In this document: positions 9,801-16,695 of the stretch, piece by piece
How the letters are laid out: each line of letters begins with the position of its first letter
Numbering within the stretch: position 1 is the stretch's first letter
Source: a virus
Virus record (IMG/VR): IMGVR_UViG_3300031696_001368
Span: 1 to 20,395 of that record
Strand: one strand, 5' to 3'
Length of the DNA stretch: 20,395 bases
Translations under genes and position numbers: made by a program
The notes under the pieces: model-generated
What the model was told of the DNA's origin: nothing
Databases searched by the model: none
The model's input: only the letters and a program-made list of their open reading frames with translations

Positions 9801-10594
9801 TGCCTATTGGCGGTAAGAACCTAAGGACAGGCCCGGGTCAGAAGCTTCAGGATTCTATAGGTGTATTACTGGTCCACCATCTTGACGCGGCTCTCATGAA
9901 CTTCACTATCTCTCATGTTAATAGGAATCAACCTAGACATAATCCTTACCCTGCTAAAATCATTTATGATGCTATCATCACTAATGCTAGCGGTTTCTTA
10001 CGTTATAGTCATACTTATAATAACGTAGCAATACCTAGTATTCGGCAGTGGGATTTACAGAAGTCTATGGGTGATGCTGTCGCCAAGAGTAAGAAGAAGT
10101 TCACAGCTGAACGTCTAGCCAACAAAAATGGTACTGTACCCATCGGTGTCATTGAAGGTTCAGATGGACAAGCAAGTCCTGTTAGTTATCATTCAGCTGT
10201 TACTGGCTGGTTAGATGATGCTGTCAGATACATGAACCCCAAGAGGGAAGATGCTATATCTGATGCAGATTTCACCCAGAAACAGAAGGATGCTAGAAGG
10301 AACGCTAGTATTGTTAGCCATGCAGTTAAGTATGGTTACAAACCACCTGAGTTTTCTGAGGGGTATCTAGCTAATGGTGTAACAGAACCCGGTGAGGTGA
10401 TGATACTTAATGCTGGCGTTAGAACTAGTATGAGAATGAGTATGTTAGCCTATGCTGATTTGTTAAATCAAATAGCATCAGCTGATAATGCAGCAGGTCG
10501 TGCCGCAAGTTGGCGCTCCGAGTCTGCAAGGAAGCGTGTAGGCCAGAGGCAACAACATGTTGCCCCTAAGATAATCGCTAACCTAACTATGTAA
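6827..10594 (+). CDS. Putative virion-encapsidated single-subunit RNA polymerase, N4 gp50-like (1255 aa)
   Basis: Motifs of the T7/N4 RNA polymerase family appear in order. A GR element is at 509-513 (NGRML, R511; T7 R425), though the usual T/D four before R is G507. Motif A is D749-S-T-Q-S-G (T7 D537-G-S-C-S-G). Motif B is K837-Q-P-Q-M-Q-Y-F-Y845-G, with the same eight-residue K-to-Y spacing as T7 K631/Y639 and N4 K670/Y678. A VHHLDAALM element at 1016-1024 matches T7 VHSQDGSHL. Motif C is Y1047-D1048-A (T7 HDS, D812). The first ~350 residues are low-complexity and may be a packaging region; the C-terminus is basic. It sits last in the virion module beside an ejection-type protein, as expected for a polymerase carried in the capsid. 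SD AAGGAG at 6814-6819. It is far from the 803-aa T7-type polymerase in sequence, so it is not a simple duplicate. The R511-D749 gap (238) is larger than in T7 (112), so an insertion is likely. The assignment rests on motifs read by eye; the alternative is a large ejection protein without polymerase activity. Confidence 0.75.
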   Translation: MPVFTGKVGGQANSGMSLQEQMLAYQRQQEAAGVQQTAAPLAGASADLPVPNIGIANNATVGGFVEQSVIPAMNDAGLDSAGIANQRTEGSFENYGSNKRFAGNDPETGLPVFEDVNKDMYGQAAKPNTLPDTYGMLNDPVKMFGGDEKASLPMTEISNVGSIWANTTKWFYDAVTEKPDSDFSVALGKLAGTDSQSQAQMMEAMGVIGSLAVASTVKAQERYTVGREEMDESESYAPIATEEGAAVQVGLAPDDFMKATGGSVAKMLQMRGIDVSHLTPRDRDALGAKLLEQQLANGNLVETTKNGKVKLTPTEAALMSPLGDMADDLMGTNLKAGVSAIPLNAGTPIGVNKNTAQLSGNNNVTGGVVGNVVNERAKDALGHVAIGIDETALKLIALQIVDLLGKRVTPMNMEGGPESRITYNSSEFAKAYKLDEKSALATYRLKLFDMAENPTPAQQEAVLKDVNQINEQRLTTLISRLNEQLKLTSDGYAGTLNKFYNSYSTGGMNGRMLPNTFNGNYTGDKEVARNVHKAKINPRLSINKSNWTDHNKKVNAAASGLIAVEGDNVAWEKALDSMPESVAAEISFRIVMMGKLLNKDKALHAKLLKDNSGNSLKEGQVLRNLTMGMLYKAYVNMNRQEGDPLYVIRKYADEGKRIKAELDGAPDIVGTLAPLSIEKNATGRQKTKAAVQEWGSYVAPRMDAIAEFTNDRGEMRSDLSLRLNAMKYMEAYNGDSSSNFELDFEVELDSTQSGPLLQSVMAPAGNKFNNVQDRLGFATGTTDGDLRALSRQEFENGHITEQAFKGDPATEDLWKNFMANVFNDPEDGGIAKELILKQPQMQYFYGKPANMFMDLAGQFEANFRDKLNAAMPHRSVADRREDVRKLIQQMLQDDVFDVSYAQSMKSMALMLAATGADLQIQGPHGPIDLTIGSMQHIIDMADNLTGKSDVQALKLQMIDIYNAATDKTTQYAVKERSFNPSTAKPIGYNPNMPIGGKNLRTGPGQKLQDSIGVLLVHHLDAALMNFTISHVNRNQPRHNPYPAKIIYDAIITNASGFLRYSHTYNNVAIPSIRQWDLQKSMGDAVAKSKKKFTAERLANKNGTVPIGVIEGSDGQASPVSYHSAVTGWLDDAVRYMNPKREDAISDADFTQKQKDARRNASIVSHAVKYGYKPPEFSEGYLANGVTEPGEVMILNAGVRTSMRMSMLAYADLLNQIASADNAAGRAASWRSESARKRVGQRQQHVAPKIIANLTM

Positions 10595-10606
10595 TAGTAG
10601 GCAAAT

Positions 10607-10656
10607 AAAAATCCCCAGTGTATCTATATTTCTATAGGTACACCGGGGATTTTTTT
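10607..10656. terminator. Bidirectional terminator at the convergence point
   Basis: AAAAATCCCC (10607-10616) pairs with GGGGATTTTT (10645-10654); inside, GTGTA pairs with TACAC and TATA with TATA around a TTTC loop, with one A/C mismatch and one G-T pair. A U-tract is present in both directions. It lies 13 bases after the + strand stop and just before the - strand stop at 10658, so it can end transcripts from both arms. Confidence 0.93.
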
Positions 10657-10657
10657 A

Positions 10658-10936
10658 TTACTTAGCGTTTAATTGTTTCAGGGAGGCTGTTACTCGTTTA
10701 TTAGCCTCAGCCCTATGTTCACTGGCAGTCTGTTTAGCCTTCTTATCAGGTACACCTTGAGCTACCAATTCCTTGTAAGTCTCTGCATATTGCGCATTAA
10801 CTATAGCATTGTTTATAGCGGGGGTGTAAGCGACAGCAGGGTCTAGGTTATAGATCTTCGCCAACTCCATATCATCTACATCTCTACGGAATATGTTGTG
10901 GCTCCGGCCCTTATCAATCAATTGTTCTTCAAGCAT
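10658..10936 (-). CDS. Small unknown protein, last gene of the minus arm (92 aa)
   Basis: The start is placed at ATG 10936 (MLEEQLIDKG) because GGAG at 10947-10944 sits seven bases upstream; the longer frame from 10981 has no comparable site and would overlap the upstream gene by 53 bases. The protein is soluble, charged and probably helical, with a Lys/Ala-rich C-terminal half (VPDKKAKQTASEHRAEANKR). No domain recognised. It overlaps the stop of the preceding gene by eight bases, so it is probably translationally coupled, and it ends at the bidirectional terminator. Its function is unknown; a small T7-type accessory or host-interaction protein is a guess only. Confidence 0.7.
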   Translation of the reverse strand: MLEEQLIDKGRSHNIFRRDVDDMELAKIYNLDPAVAYTPAINNAIVNAQYAETYKELVAQGVPDKKAKQTASEHRAEANKRVTASLKQLNAK

Positions 10937-11159
10937 TAGTACTCTCCATCCTCCAACTATTAAGTAAACCTTGGTCTGCAAGCAACAGTTGGATATGCTT
11001 CAGGGCTTTAATGGGGTTCTCATGTGTAGAAATATACACATCATTAATATCTCTACTATACATCAGCTCAGGGGGTAACCCTTCCTTTGTACAGTAGGTC
11101 TCATCATCTATGTTCGTGAACCCACGAAGGTACAGATGATTATAATTTTGCTTAATCAT
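10929..11159 (-). CDS. Small unknown protein downstream of the RNA polymerase (76 aa)
   Basis: Starts at ATG 11159 behind a very strong AAAGGAGGTG that lies immediately after the stop of the RNA polymerase gene, so expression follows the polymerase closely. The product (MIKQNYNHLYLRG...) is rich in Asn, Tyr and acidic residues, without signal peptide, membrane segment or metal-binding Cys/His pattern. I recognise no family. Small genes adjoining a phage RNA polymerase sometimes encode host-takeover factors, but nothing in this sequence indicates that. Confidence 0.7.
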   Translation of the reverse strand: MIKQNYNHLYLRGFTNIDDETYCTKEGLPPELMYSRDINDVYISTHENPIKALKHIQLLLADQGLLNSWRMESTNA

Positions 11160-11169
11160 AACACCTCCT

Positions 11170-13581
11170 TTAACAGAAGAAGTAATCAGAGTCTAGGACT
11201 TCTGATACATCTAAGGTACCTTCTGTTGGTAGTTTAATACTGCCCATATCTGATTTAGATAGGACGTTATCTCTAATATGTTCGAACTGACCTCTAGGGC
11301 CATACATATCTACGAATACTTCTTTGATAAGACCGGATAGCTCTTCCACATCACATGCATGAGTAGCAAATGAGTCATGAACAGGTGCTATATGCCCATC
11401 AAACTTATCCATGACTAATGACATATGAGCAGCATCTTGTGAATGAATATAGTTAGGTGCTATACCCGATGCATACCCTTGCTTGTCAGGGATTGTGGTC
11501 TCTACAGCTAGAACATGCTTCAGTCTATTACGGCTACTAATGCCCTTTAATACTGAATCAATCTTCCATTCCTTCATAAGGTAAGACCTGTATTTCACAG
11601 GAAATCCTGATGGAGAAGTCCAATTCAATTCCCTGGCTCCATTACCCTTAGCAATGTAACTGGCTATCATATTGAACTGTTGGCTTAATCTATCTAGCTC
11701 TAGTATATCCTCGTTAGACTTTAATTTCTTACGTTGGATAACCTTCTTAGCAGCTATAAGTTTACTACGATCATGCTTAGATACAGCCTCACCAGTTAAC
11801 TTGTGTAGATAACCTGTTTCACCCAATTCATAAGACGCGAGCTGTTGTAGGAAAGCTTTAACAGTATCTGCACTAGGGCATACCTTATTGATAGCTTGTA
11901 TAACAGACCTACTAAGTAGAGTGCAATCAAACATATCAATATCGTATTTGCTAGTGAAACCCTCGGTATAACAATCTTCATACATGTTATCCGCTATGCG
12001 TGAGGTTCCGGCTGCATACTGTCGTACCATAGTGGCACGTTTAGTAATGCCCTTTCTAATGTGTTTCATAGGTATCTTACGGGGGGTAAACCAATCAGGG
12101 AGGTTATCCACTAATTCCTTAGCCACCTTAATATACAGGTCACATGGTACATCTGTCTTAGTAAGACCTACCATAGCACCAGTGATAGCATCCTTACTCA
12201 TAGCAGCACTATGTTGGATACCATTACACATACCATCAATAGGTATGGGTAGATATGAGATAACTTCTTCACCTTCTTCACATGAGTTCCATGCCAACCA
12301 CTCGCAGGCACATGCATAAAAGACTATAGGCTTCTCACAATTAATGAATTTACCGTTAAGAGCAGTCTCAAGAACCATATCATAATTGTTCTCTAACCAC
12401 CTAACTCTATCATTAAGGTTCATCTTATCTACAGAGATAGATTCTAACCCTTCCGATTCTAACAGTGCTTTGTAGTTATACTCACACCAAGAAGGGATAG
12501 ATTCTACTGCATACGATTCGTTGAAGCTATTAGCCGTGTGTATGGCTAACCATGTAACTCCCTTAGGGGTCAGGGGCTTTCCTTCTCCAAATTGTAGCAG
12601 GCCTCTAGCTAGATCACCTCCTTGATAATTAAGGAACTGCTCACGGATATAGTATCTCCCTCTATAGTCAGTATCCACTAACTGAAAGAAAGGTTTACCA
12701 TATCCTTTAAGGGTGCTAGCCTTCTCTTTAATGATTTGGAACTCATAGTTCTTACTACGAGCCTTTAATACTTTCTTCTTCTTGTTCCAAAGATCTACCT
12801 CTACAGCATAGACTTCCTTAGTCTCTAGAGTTTCGTTCTTCTTCAAGTTATTGTAAGCCTTACGTACAGCCAACATAGAACCAGCCTCGGGTAAAGCTGT
12901 TTCCTCATGTAAGAAGTAATCAGTATTAGCTATCATAGCCTCATAGACGCTCTCATTGATAGCCCATTTCATCTTGTTAAGAGAATTGAGTGACCTAAGC
13001 CAAGGTGCATCAATATACTGAGGGAATTCCCGTTCATCCTGCATACCCCAACGTTTAATCGCTGGGTATCCTAGGGTGTTCAGCTCAGTTATGCTCTCTG
13101 GCTTATGTAGAACAGTGTTGGGTAACAATGCTCCAACTATAGCTATGGGTACATCACTGATAAAGCCCCAGAGAGGGCCTGGAGTGACCACATAGGGTGC
13201 TGTGATCGCTCTATCAGAGAATCCTTCTTCACGGAATGTAGTTATACAATCCTTAGCTTTAAATGCCTCAAGGAACAGGTCACCTAACCGGATGGCCTTA
13301 TCCTTAGGTAGTGGTTCACCACCCATGTAAGCACTCAGGGATTCGCCTATTGCTACAGATACAGATGTTAACTTAGCCATACCAGCTATGTCACCGTTGG
13401 CATCACGAGAGAATTTTAACTGTATCTTCTCAGATGCTAGGTATACCATAGTAGGTAGTTTAAGCTTGTACTCGGGGTAGAAGGCTAACACTATACAACC
13501 AGTGTTACCTCTAGGGCTATTGATATTAGCCTTTTCTATACGTTCAATCAGATACTCAGCTATTTGTTCGATTAAATTCAT
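11170..13581 (-). CDS. T7-type single-subunit DNA-directed RNA polymerase (803 aa)
   Basis: All catalytic motifs are clear: D305-Y-R-G-R309 (T7 DxxGR); motif A D449-G-M-C-N-G-I-Q-H; motif B K514-R-A-T-M-x-x-x-Y522; the IHSQDAAHM element at 712-720; and motif C H735-D736-S-F. The C-terminus DYFFC resembles the T7 DFAFA foot. It is shorter than T7 RNAP (883 aa), mostly in the N-terminal domain. One oddity: the residue after the motif B tyrosine is alanine (Y522-A523-A-G) where T7 has glycine (Y639-G640). It lies near the 3' end of the minus operon, unlike T7 where gene 1 is early and proximal, so something else must transcribe at least ten genes before it. It probably transcribes late genes from phage-specific promoters, including the plus-strand virion module (inference). 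Confidence 0.97.
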   Translation of the reverse strand: MNLIEQIAEYLIERIEKANINSPRGNTGCIVLAFYPEYKLKLPTMVYLASEKIQLKFSRDANGDIAGMAKLTSVSVAIGESLSAYMGGEPLPKDKAIRLGDLFLEAFKAKDCITTFREEGFSDRAITAPYVVTPGPLWGFISDVPIAIVGALLPNTVLHKPESITELNTLGYPAIKRWGMQDEREFPQYIDAPWLRSLNSLNKMKWAINESVYEAMIANTDYFLHEETALPEAGSMLAVRKAYNNLKKNETLETKEVYAVEVDLWNKKKKVLKARSKNYEFQIIKEKASTLKGYGKPFFQLVDTDYRGRYYIREQFLNYQGGDLARGLLQFGEGKPLTPKGVTWLAIHTANSFNESYAVESIPSWCEYNYKALLESEGLESISVDKMNLNDRVRWLENNYDMVLETALNGKFINCEKPIVFYACACEWLAWNSCEEGEEVISYLPIPIDGMCNGIQHSAAMSKDAITGAMVGLTKTDVPCDLYIKVAKELVDNLPDWFTPRKIPMKHIRKGITKRATMVRQYAAGTSRIADNMYEDCYTEGFTSKYDIDMFDCTLLSRSVIQAINKVCPSADTVKAFLQQLASYELGETGYLHKLTGEAVSKHDRSKLIAAKKVIQRKKLKSNEDILELDRLSQQFNMIASYIAKGNGARELNWTSPSGFPVKYRSYLMKEWKIDSVLKGISSRNRLKHVLAVETTIPDKQGYASGIAPNYIHSQDAAHMSLVMDKFDGHIAPVHDSFATHACDVEELSGLIKEVFVDMYGPRGQFEHIRDNVLSKSDMGSIKLPTEGTLDVSEVLDSDYFFC

Positions 13582-13596
13582 CGCTATGCTGCTCCG

Positions 13597-13884
13597 TCAG
13601 AATGATTTTAGATGTTTGAACACGTCGGTGTTCTCTCCATACAATGCCTTCAGATTAGGCTTGCCTATTATAGCATTTAATACGTCCTCTTTGGGGATTT
13701 TACTCTCTTTTATGAGAACTACTATATCAGAATCTGACATCATATCAGCCTCATCATGCCTATTAAACGTAGTCAGTTTATGGCTCATCTCGTATAGTAG
13801 ATTATCTAAAGGTGATAGCAGTAATCCTGCGTCCTCCACTACGTCACTCTCATAACGTAATGGTTCTCCATTATAGTCCATCAT
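13597..13884 (-). CDS. Small acidic unknown protein between helicase and RNA polymerase (95 aa)
   Basis: Starts MMDYNG at 13884; its ATG overlaps the TAA of the primase-helicase gene by one base (TAATG), with GGAGG in the helicase 3' end, so it is coupled to the helicase. A second ATG three bases on is an equally possible start. The protein is acidic in its first half and has a more basic, helical C-terminal part (IPKEDVLNAIIGKPNLKALY). No recognisable domain, signal or membrane segment. Position suggests a replication or transcription accessory protein; function unknown. Confidence 0.75.
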   Translation of the reverse strand: MMDYNGEPLRYESDVVEDAGLLLSPLDNLLYEMSHKLTTFNRHDEADMMSDSDIVVLIKESKIPKEDVLNAIIGKPNLKALYGENTDVFKHLKSF

Positions 13885-15515
13885 TAGAAATCCTCCTTTA
13901 TTACATCGACACTAGTTAAACGGCCTGTATCTATATCATATGATGCAGACCCCGCACTACCTGTTACACCTGAGAAGCGGTTCTTAAGTACAGAGAAGTT
14001 TACTGTACTACGCTTGATCGGATCATCAGAGGTTAAGTCCCTAGAGAATCCAATGATATCGAAGGATACTTGTTTAACACTACCCGATCCTTTGATATCA
14101 TCTAGTGAAGGCATCTTCCCTTCTTCGAATGACTTCCCTTGTAAACCTGTCTTACGTAGGTGGCTAATCAGACCTATCCATACATGATGCTTGTTACATA
14201 TTCGTAACAGTTCATTCATCATCTTGTCAGTGGCCTCATTACCTGTCAGTTTCTCTACACCCTCACTTACTGCGATAGTTAAGTGGTCAAGGATAAGATA
14301 CTTACACCCCATTAGGGCTAGGTACTCTATCTTATCTACTAGACTACCATCAGATACAGCGCCTTGGTGATCCAGTAGTATCAATCTACCGTCCCCAAAC
14401 ACCTCATCGAAAGCCTTCCTTTCCTCCTCTTCTGTTGTAGTACCAGCAGACATATCCTTTCTCAGATGCATACCAATGAACTTACCAGCAGTATAACCTA
14501 CCGATTCTTCCAGTGATATCATACCTACCTTCTCTTCAGTAGTGTCTAGGATGTGTAGAACAGTCTCCTTGATGATACTACTCTTACCAATAGAAGTACC
14601 TGAAGTAAACAGGGTTATCTCACCTTGCCTAATTCCTTTCAGCTTGTCTTGTACAACAGCTAAACAGGGTGGATAGGGTATAGTGGGGATTTCCTTCTTA
14701 TCACGATAGGCTTCCCATATAGATTCACCTGACATTATTCCAGCAGGGTTGTAGGGTTGAGCATTCCATATAGCTCTATTGACTTCCATATACCCATGCT
14801 TAGTATACTCGTCAGACGCGTCCTTCTCCTTACCCTTGACAATCTTAACCTTATCATAGCCGCATATCTTAGCCAACTTCAATATAGCCTCTTCGCCTGC
14901 CTTATCAGCATCCATCCATAGACATATCTCATCAAATGACCTTAGCCACTCTCGTTGAGCTAGGGGTGCCTTCATATTACTAGCAGAGGCCAGTGATACT
15001 ACGGGGTAGATAACACCCTTCTGTTCATAGGACTCAGCTATGGCTAGAGTGTCCTCTTCACCTTCAGTGATAACTAAACGTTTACCACCAGCAGAGAAGT
15101 TTTGTTGACCAAAGAGTTGATCACCCATGTCACCTTGGAACCTGAAGGTCTTAGGCATGTTCCTCACTTTGGAACCTAATTCCTCTCTATCCTTATGGTA
15201 GGGGTAGTAGACTATATCTACCTGACCATTGGAATCATAGGAACTTCTGACCCCAAACATCTCGGCTACCTTCTTACTTATCTTTCGTTTAGCAGCTGTA
15301 CCGTAGGGTAACCCACTGACAGGTATGACTGCTTCTGGTTCTACTTGCACATAAGACTCCTTAGGCTTCTCACCTTCCTCGTAAGTATAATAGTTAGTGG
15401 AGCAGCTAAAGCAGTATCCAGATAACCTACCATCATCTTCTAGATATACTGCTACTGCGTCTGAACTGTCACATTTTGCACAACCGCTATGCTTTTGAAA
15501 TTGACCGCTTCCCAT
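13884..15515 (-). CDS. Bifunctional DNA primase-helicase, T7 gp4-type (543 aa)
   Basis: N-terminal zinc-binding domain with C12-x2-C15 and C35-x2-C38; TOPRIM primase core with E151 in LVITEGEEDT and D202-x-D204 in LWMDADKAGEE; then a RecA/DnaB-type helicase with Walker A GTSIGKSS (306-313), Walker B YLILD (D410), a SHLRK sensor segment (451-455) and a candidate arginine finger R513 in KNRFSG. Length is close to T7 gp4A (566 aa). It unwinds the fork and primes lagging-strand synthesis with the family A polymerase encoded upstream. GGGAG precedes ATG 15515 by about six bases; the start overlaps the RusA gene by 29 bases, which hints at coupled translation. No internal start for a zinc-less short form (as T7 gp4B) is obvious. 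Confidence 0.96.
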   Translation of the reverse strand: MGSGQFQKHSGCAKCDSSDAVAVYLEDDGRLSGYCFSCSTNYYTYEEGEKPKESYVQVEPEAVIPVSGLPYGTAAKRKISKKVAEMFGVRSSYDSNGQVDIVYYPYHKDREELGSKVRNMPKTFRFQGDMGDQLFGQQNFSAGGKRLVITEGEEDTLAIAESYEQKGVIYPVVSLASASNMKAPLAQREWLRSFDEICLWMDADKAGEEAILKLAKICGYDKVKIVKGKEKDASDEYTKHGYMEVNRAIWNAQPYNPAGIMSGESIWEAYRDKKEIPTIPYPPCLAVVQDKLKGIRQGEITLFTSGTSIGKSSIIKETVLHILDTTEEKVGMISLEESVGYTAGKFIGMHLRKDMSAGTTTEEEERKAFDEVFGDGRLILLDHQGAVSDGSLVDKIEYLALMGCKYLILDHLTIAVSEGVEKLTGNEATDKMMNELLRICNKHHVWIGLISHLRKTGLQGKSFEEGKMPSLDDIKGSGSVKQVSFDIIGFSRDLTSDDPIKRSTVNFSVLKNRFSGVTGSAGSASYDIDTGRLTSVDVIKEDF

Positions 15516-15915
15516 GACGTACTCCCTTATCTTCTGTGAATTGAATTTCTGTTAGTGTAAAGCTAATGAACTCTTGCCCCTTCCCTACTACAGTCTTAGT
15601 AGCTGCGATATGCATAATCTGCTTATCATCAAACTTAAACCATCTCTGTAAGACATCTAACAGTGTTTTAATAGGGTTATCCACATCACTCAATGCTGTA
15701 GCAAAACCCCAATGGATATCAAGCTTGAACCTCATAGCTTTAACATCCTTCCTACTAGGTATTTCATACCCGAATAACTCCAATGCCATCAGTTCTTCAA
15801 ACTTTCTATACTTAGCACTTTTCTTGCGCTTTAAAGTATAGGCAGCATTGATTGACAGAGGTTTTACGGAGCAATCCATATGCAATTCCCATAATTCCCT
15901 ACTGTAATTAGGCAT
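15487..15915 (-). CDS. rusA: RusA-type Holliday junction resolvase (142 aa)
   Basis: The acidic motif is well kept: D77-V-D79-N-P-I-K83 matches E. coli RusA D70-x-D72 and K76, and F95-D96-D97-K-Q-I matches the third catalytic aspartate (D91). The N-terminal part has SINAAYTLKRKKSAKYRKF, typical of the family's N-x-x-Y region with a basic follow-on. RusA enzymes are Mg-dependent dimers that cut four-way junctions symmetrically. In T7 the equivalent step is done by unrelated endonuclease I (gp3), so this is a functional replacement, probably resolving branched replicating DNA before packaging. The C-terminal about 15 residues are basic and specific to this protein. GGAG lies seven bases before ATG 15915, inside the exonuclease 3' end, with an eight-base overlap. 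Confidence 0.92.
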   Translation of the reverse strand: MPNYSRELWELHMDCSVKPLSINAAYTLKRKKSAKYRKFEELMALELFGYEIPSRKDVKAMRFKLDIHWGFATALSDVDNPIKTLLDVLQRWFKFDDKQIMHIAATKTVVGKGQEFISFTLTEIQFTEDKGVRHGKRSISKA

Positions 15916-16618
15916 TTAGAATCTCCTTCTCACCCGTACGGATGTTGTAACGTTCATTAGGTCGTTGACGAATGTAGATAAGGTCAGTCATAAGCTGACA
16001 ATAACTCATGTAATCTAGGCCCTTATATAGGTCACGGTAGGCTTGCTTAACTACATCCAAACGCTTACCCATAGGGCATAACAACAGTAGTTTCTCAGCA
16101 CCCTTGATACCAATACCCTTGATACCGGGGATACCATCCGTACTATCACCCATGATCATTTGCACATGCAGCATCATATCAGCCGCATCAGCATCAGCAG
16201 GGTAGTGTTCATCCTTCTGAGGGTTGTAGATAGGGACTGCTACAGTACGTAGGTCTTTATCAGGACTAATGATTGTACCTCCGTTCTCTAGTGCTAGGTA
16301 AGCTACCACATCATCGGCTTCTTCACCATCAGATTGAATAGCTTTATAATGACTGACTAAACGATCATATACAGCGACCATGATAGCCTTCTTCTCAGGG
16401 TCTTCTTCAGACTTACGGTGGGATTTATACCCATCATAGATATCATGTCTAAAGTTACCTGTACCCTTAACTACAAAGGTAACGTCATCTATATGTGCCC
16501 ATAGGCTTGCTAGGACTGCTTCTATAGAATGATCTAACTTTTCTAATGCCTCTTCAAGTGTTTTATCACCCCAAGAAGCTACGTATACTAGTGAATCTGC
16601 ATCATAGTAATATTTCAT
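15908..16618 (-). CDS. 5'-3' exonuclease, FEN/T7 gp6-like (236 aa)
   Basis: Shows the order of the FEN/Pol I 5'-nuclease family: N-terminal YYYDADSLVY (D6, D8 candidate metal ligands), a basic FRHDIYDGYKSHRK arch region, acidic EEADDVV, SPDKDLR, and GDSTDGIPGIKGIGIKGAEKLL, the last being the metal-binding GDxxDN-like site followed by a helix-hairpin-helix (H3TH) DNA-binding motif. It is shorter than T7 gp6 (300 aa). The expected role is RNA primer removal and host DNA breakdown for nucleotides. Its product works with the separate family A polymerase just upstream, which lacks such a domain. Its ATG overlaps the stop of the 25-aa membrane peptide gene (TAATG); its own SD (TTGGGGTAAG) is weaker than its neighbours', so coupling through the small gene is likely. 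Confidence 0.95.
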   Translation of the reverse strand: MKYYYDADSLVYVASWGDKTLEEALEKLDHSIEAVLASLWAHIDDVTFVVKGTGNFRHDIYDGYKSHRKSEEDPEKKAIMVAVYDRLVSHYKAIQSDGEEADDVVAYLALENGGTIISPDKDLRTVAVPIYNPQKDEHYPADADAADMMLHVQMIMGDSTDGIPGIKGIGIKGAEKLLLLCPMGKRLDVVKQAYRDLYKGLDYMSYCQLMTDLIYIRQRPNERYNIRTGEKEILNA

Positions 16619-16695
16619 TATTTCTTACCCCAAGTACTGTTAATAACAGCTATATACACTATAACTATCCATACTGTTACCACTATTATTATCAT
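16618..16695 (-). CDS. Tiny hydrophobic single-span membrane peptide (25 aa)
   Basis: Between the DNA polymerase stop and the exonuclease start lies a complete 26-codon frame. Its ATG (16695-16693) overlaps the polymerase TGA as TGATG, and its TAA (16620-16618) overlaps the exonuclease ATG as TAATG. A strong GGAGG sits seven bases before its ATG. The product starts MIIIVVTVWIVIVYIAVI and ends NSTWGKK: an 18-residue hydrophobic helix with a short, positively charged C-terminal tail, so by the positive-inside rule the C-terminus faces the cytoplasm. There is no upstream room for a longer protein. Exact fit between two overlaps plus the strong SD argue for a real gene. It is too short for a classical holin; a membrane anchor, a small host-membrane effector or simply a coupling leader for the exonuclease are the options. 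Confidence 0.72.
   Translation of the reverse strand: MIIIVVTVWIVIVYIAVINSTWGKK

Noticed and set aside
10937-10981. Longer start at 10981 for the last minus-arm gene
   Set aside because: Would overlap the upstream gene by 53 bases without an SD, whereas ATG 10936 has GGAG seven bases ahead.
11984-12319. Plus-strand frame of 111 codons opposite the RNA polymerase gene
   Set aside because: Antisense to catalytic motifs A and B of the T7-type polymerase; no RBS or coding character of its own.
13502-13855. Plus-strand frame of 117 codons across the RNAP/95-aa gene junction
   Set aside because: Antisense shadow; both minus-strand genes have overlaps or SDs consistent with the operon.
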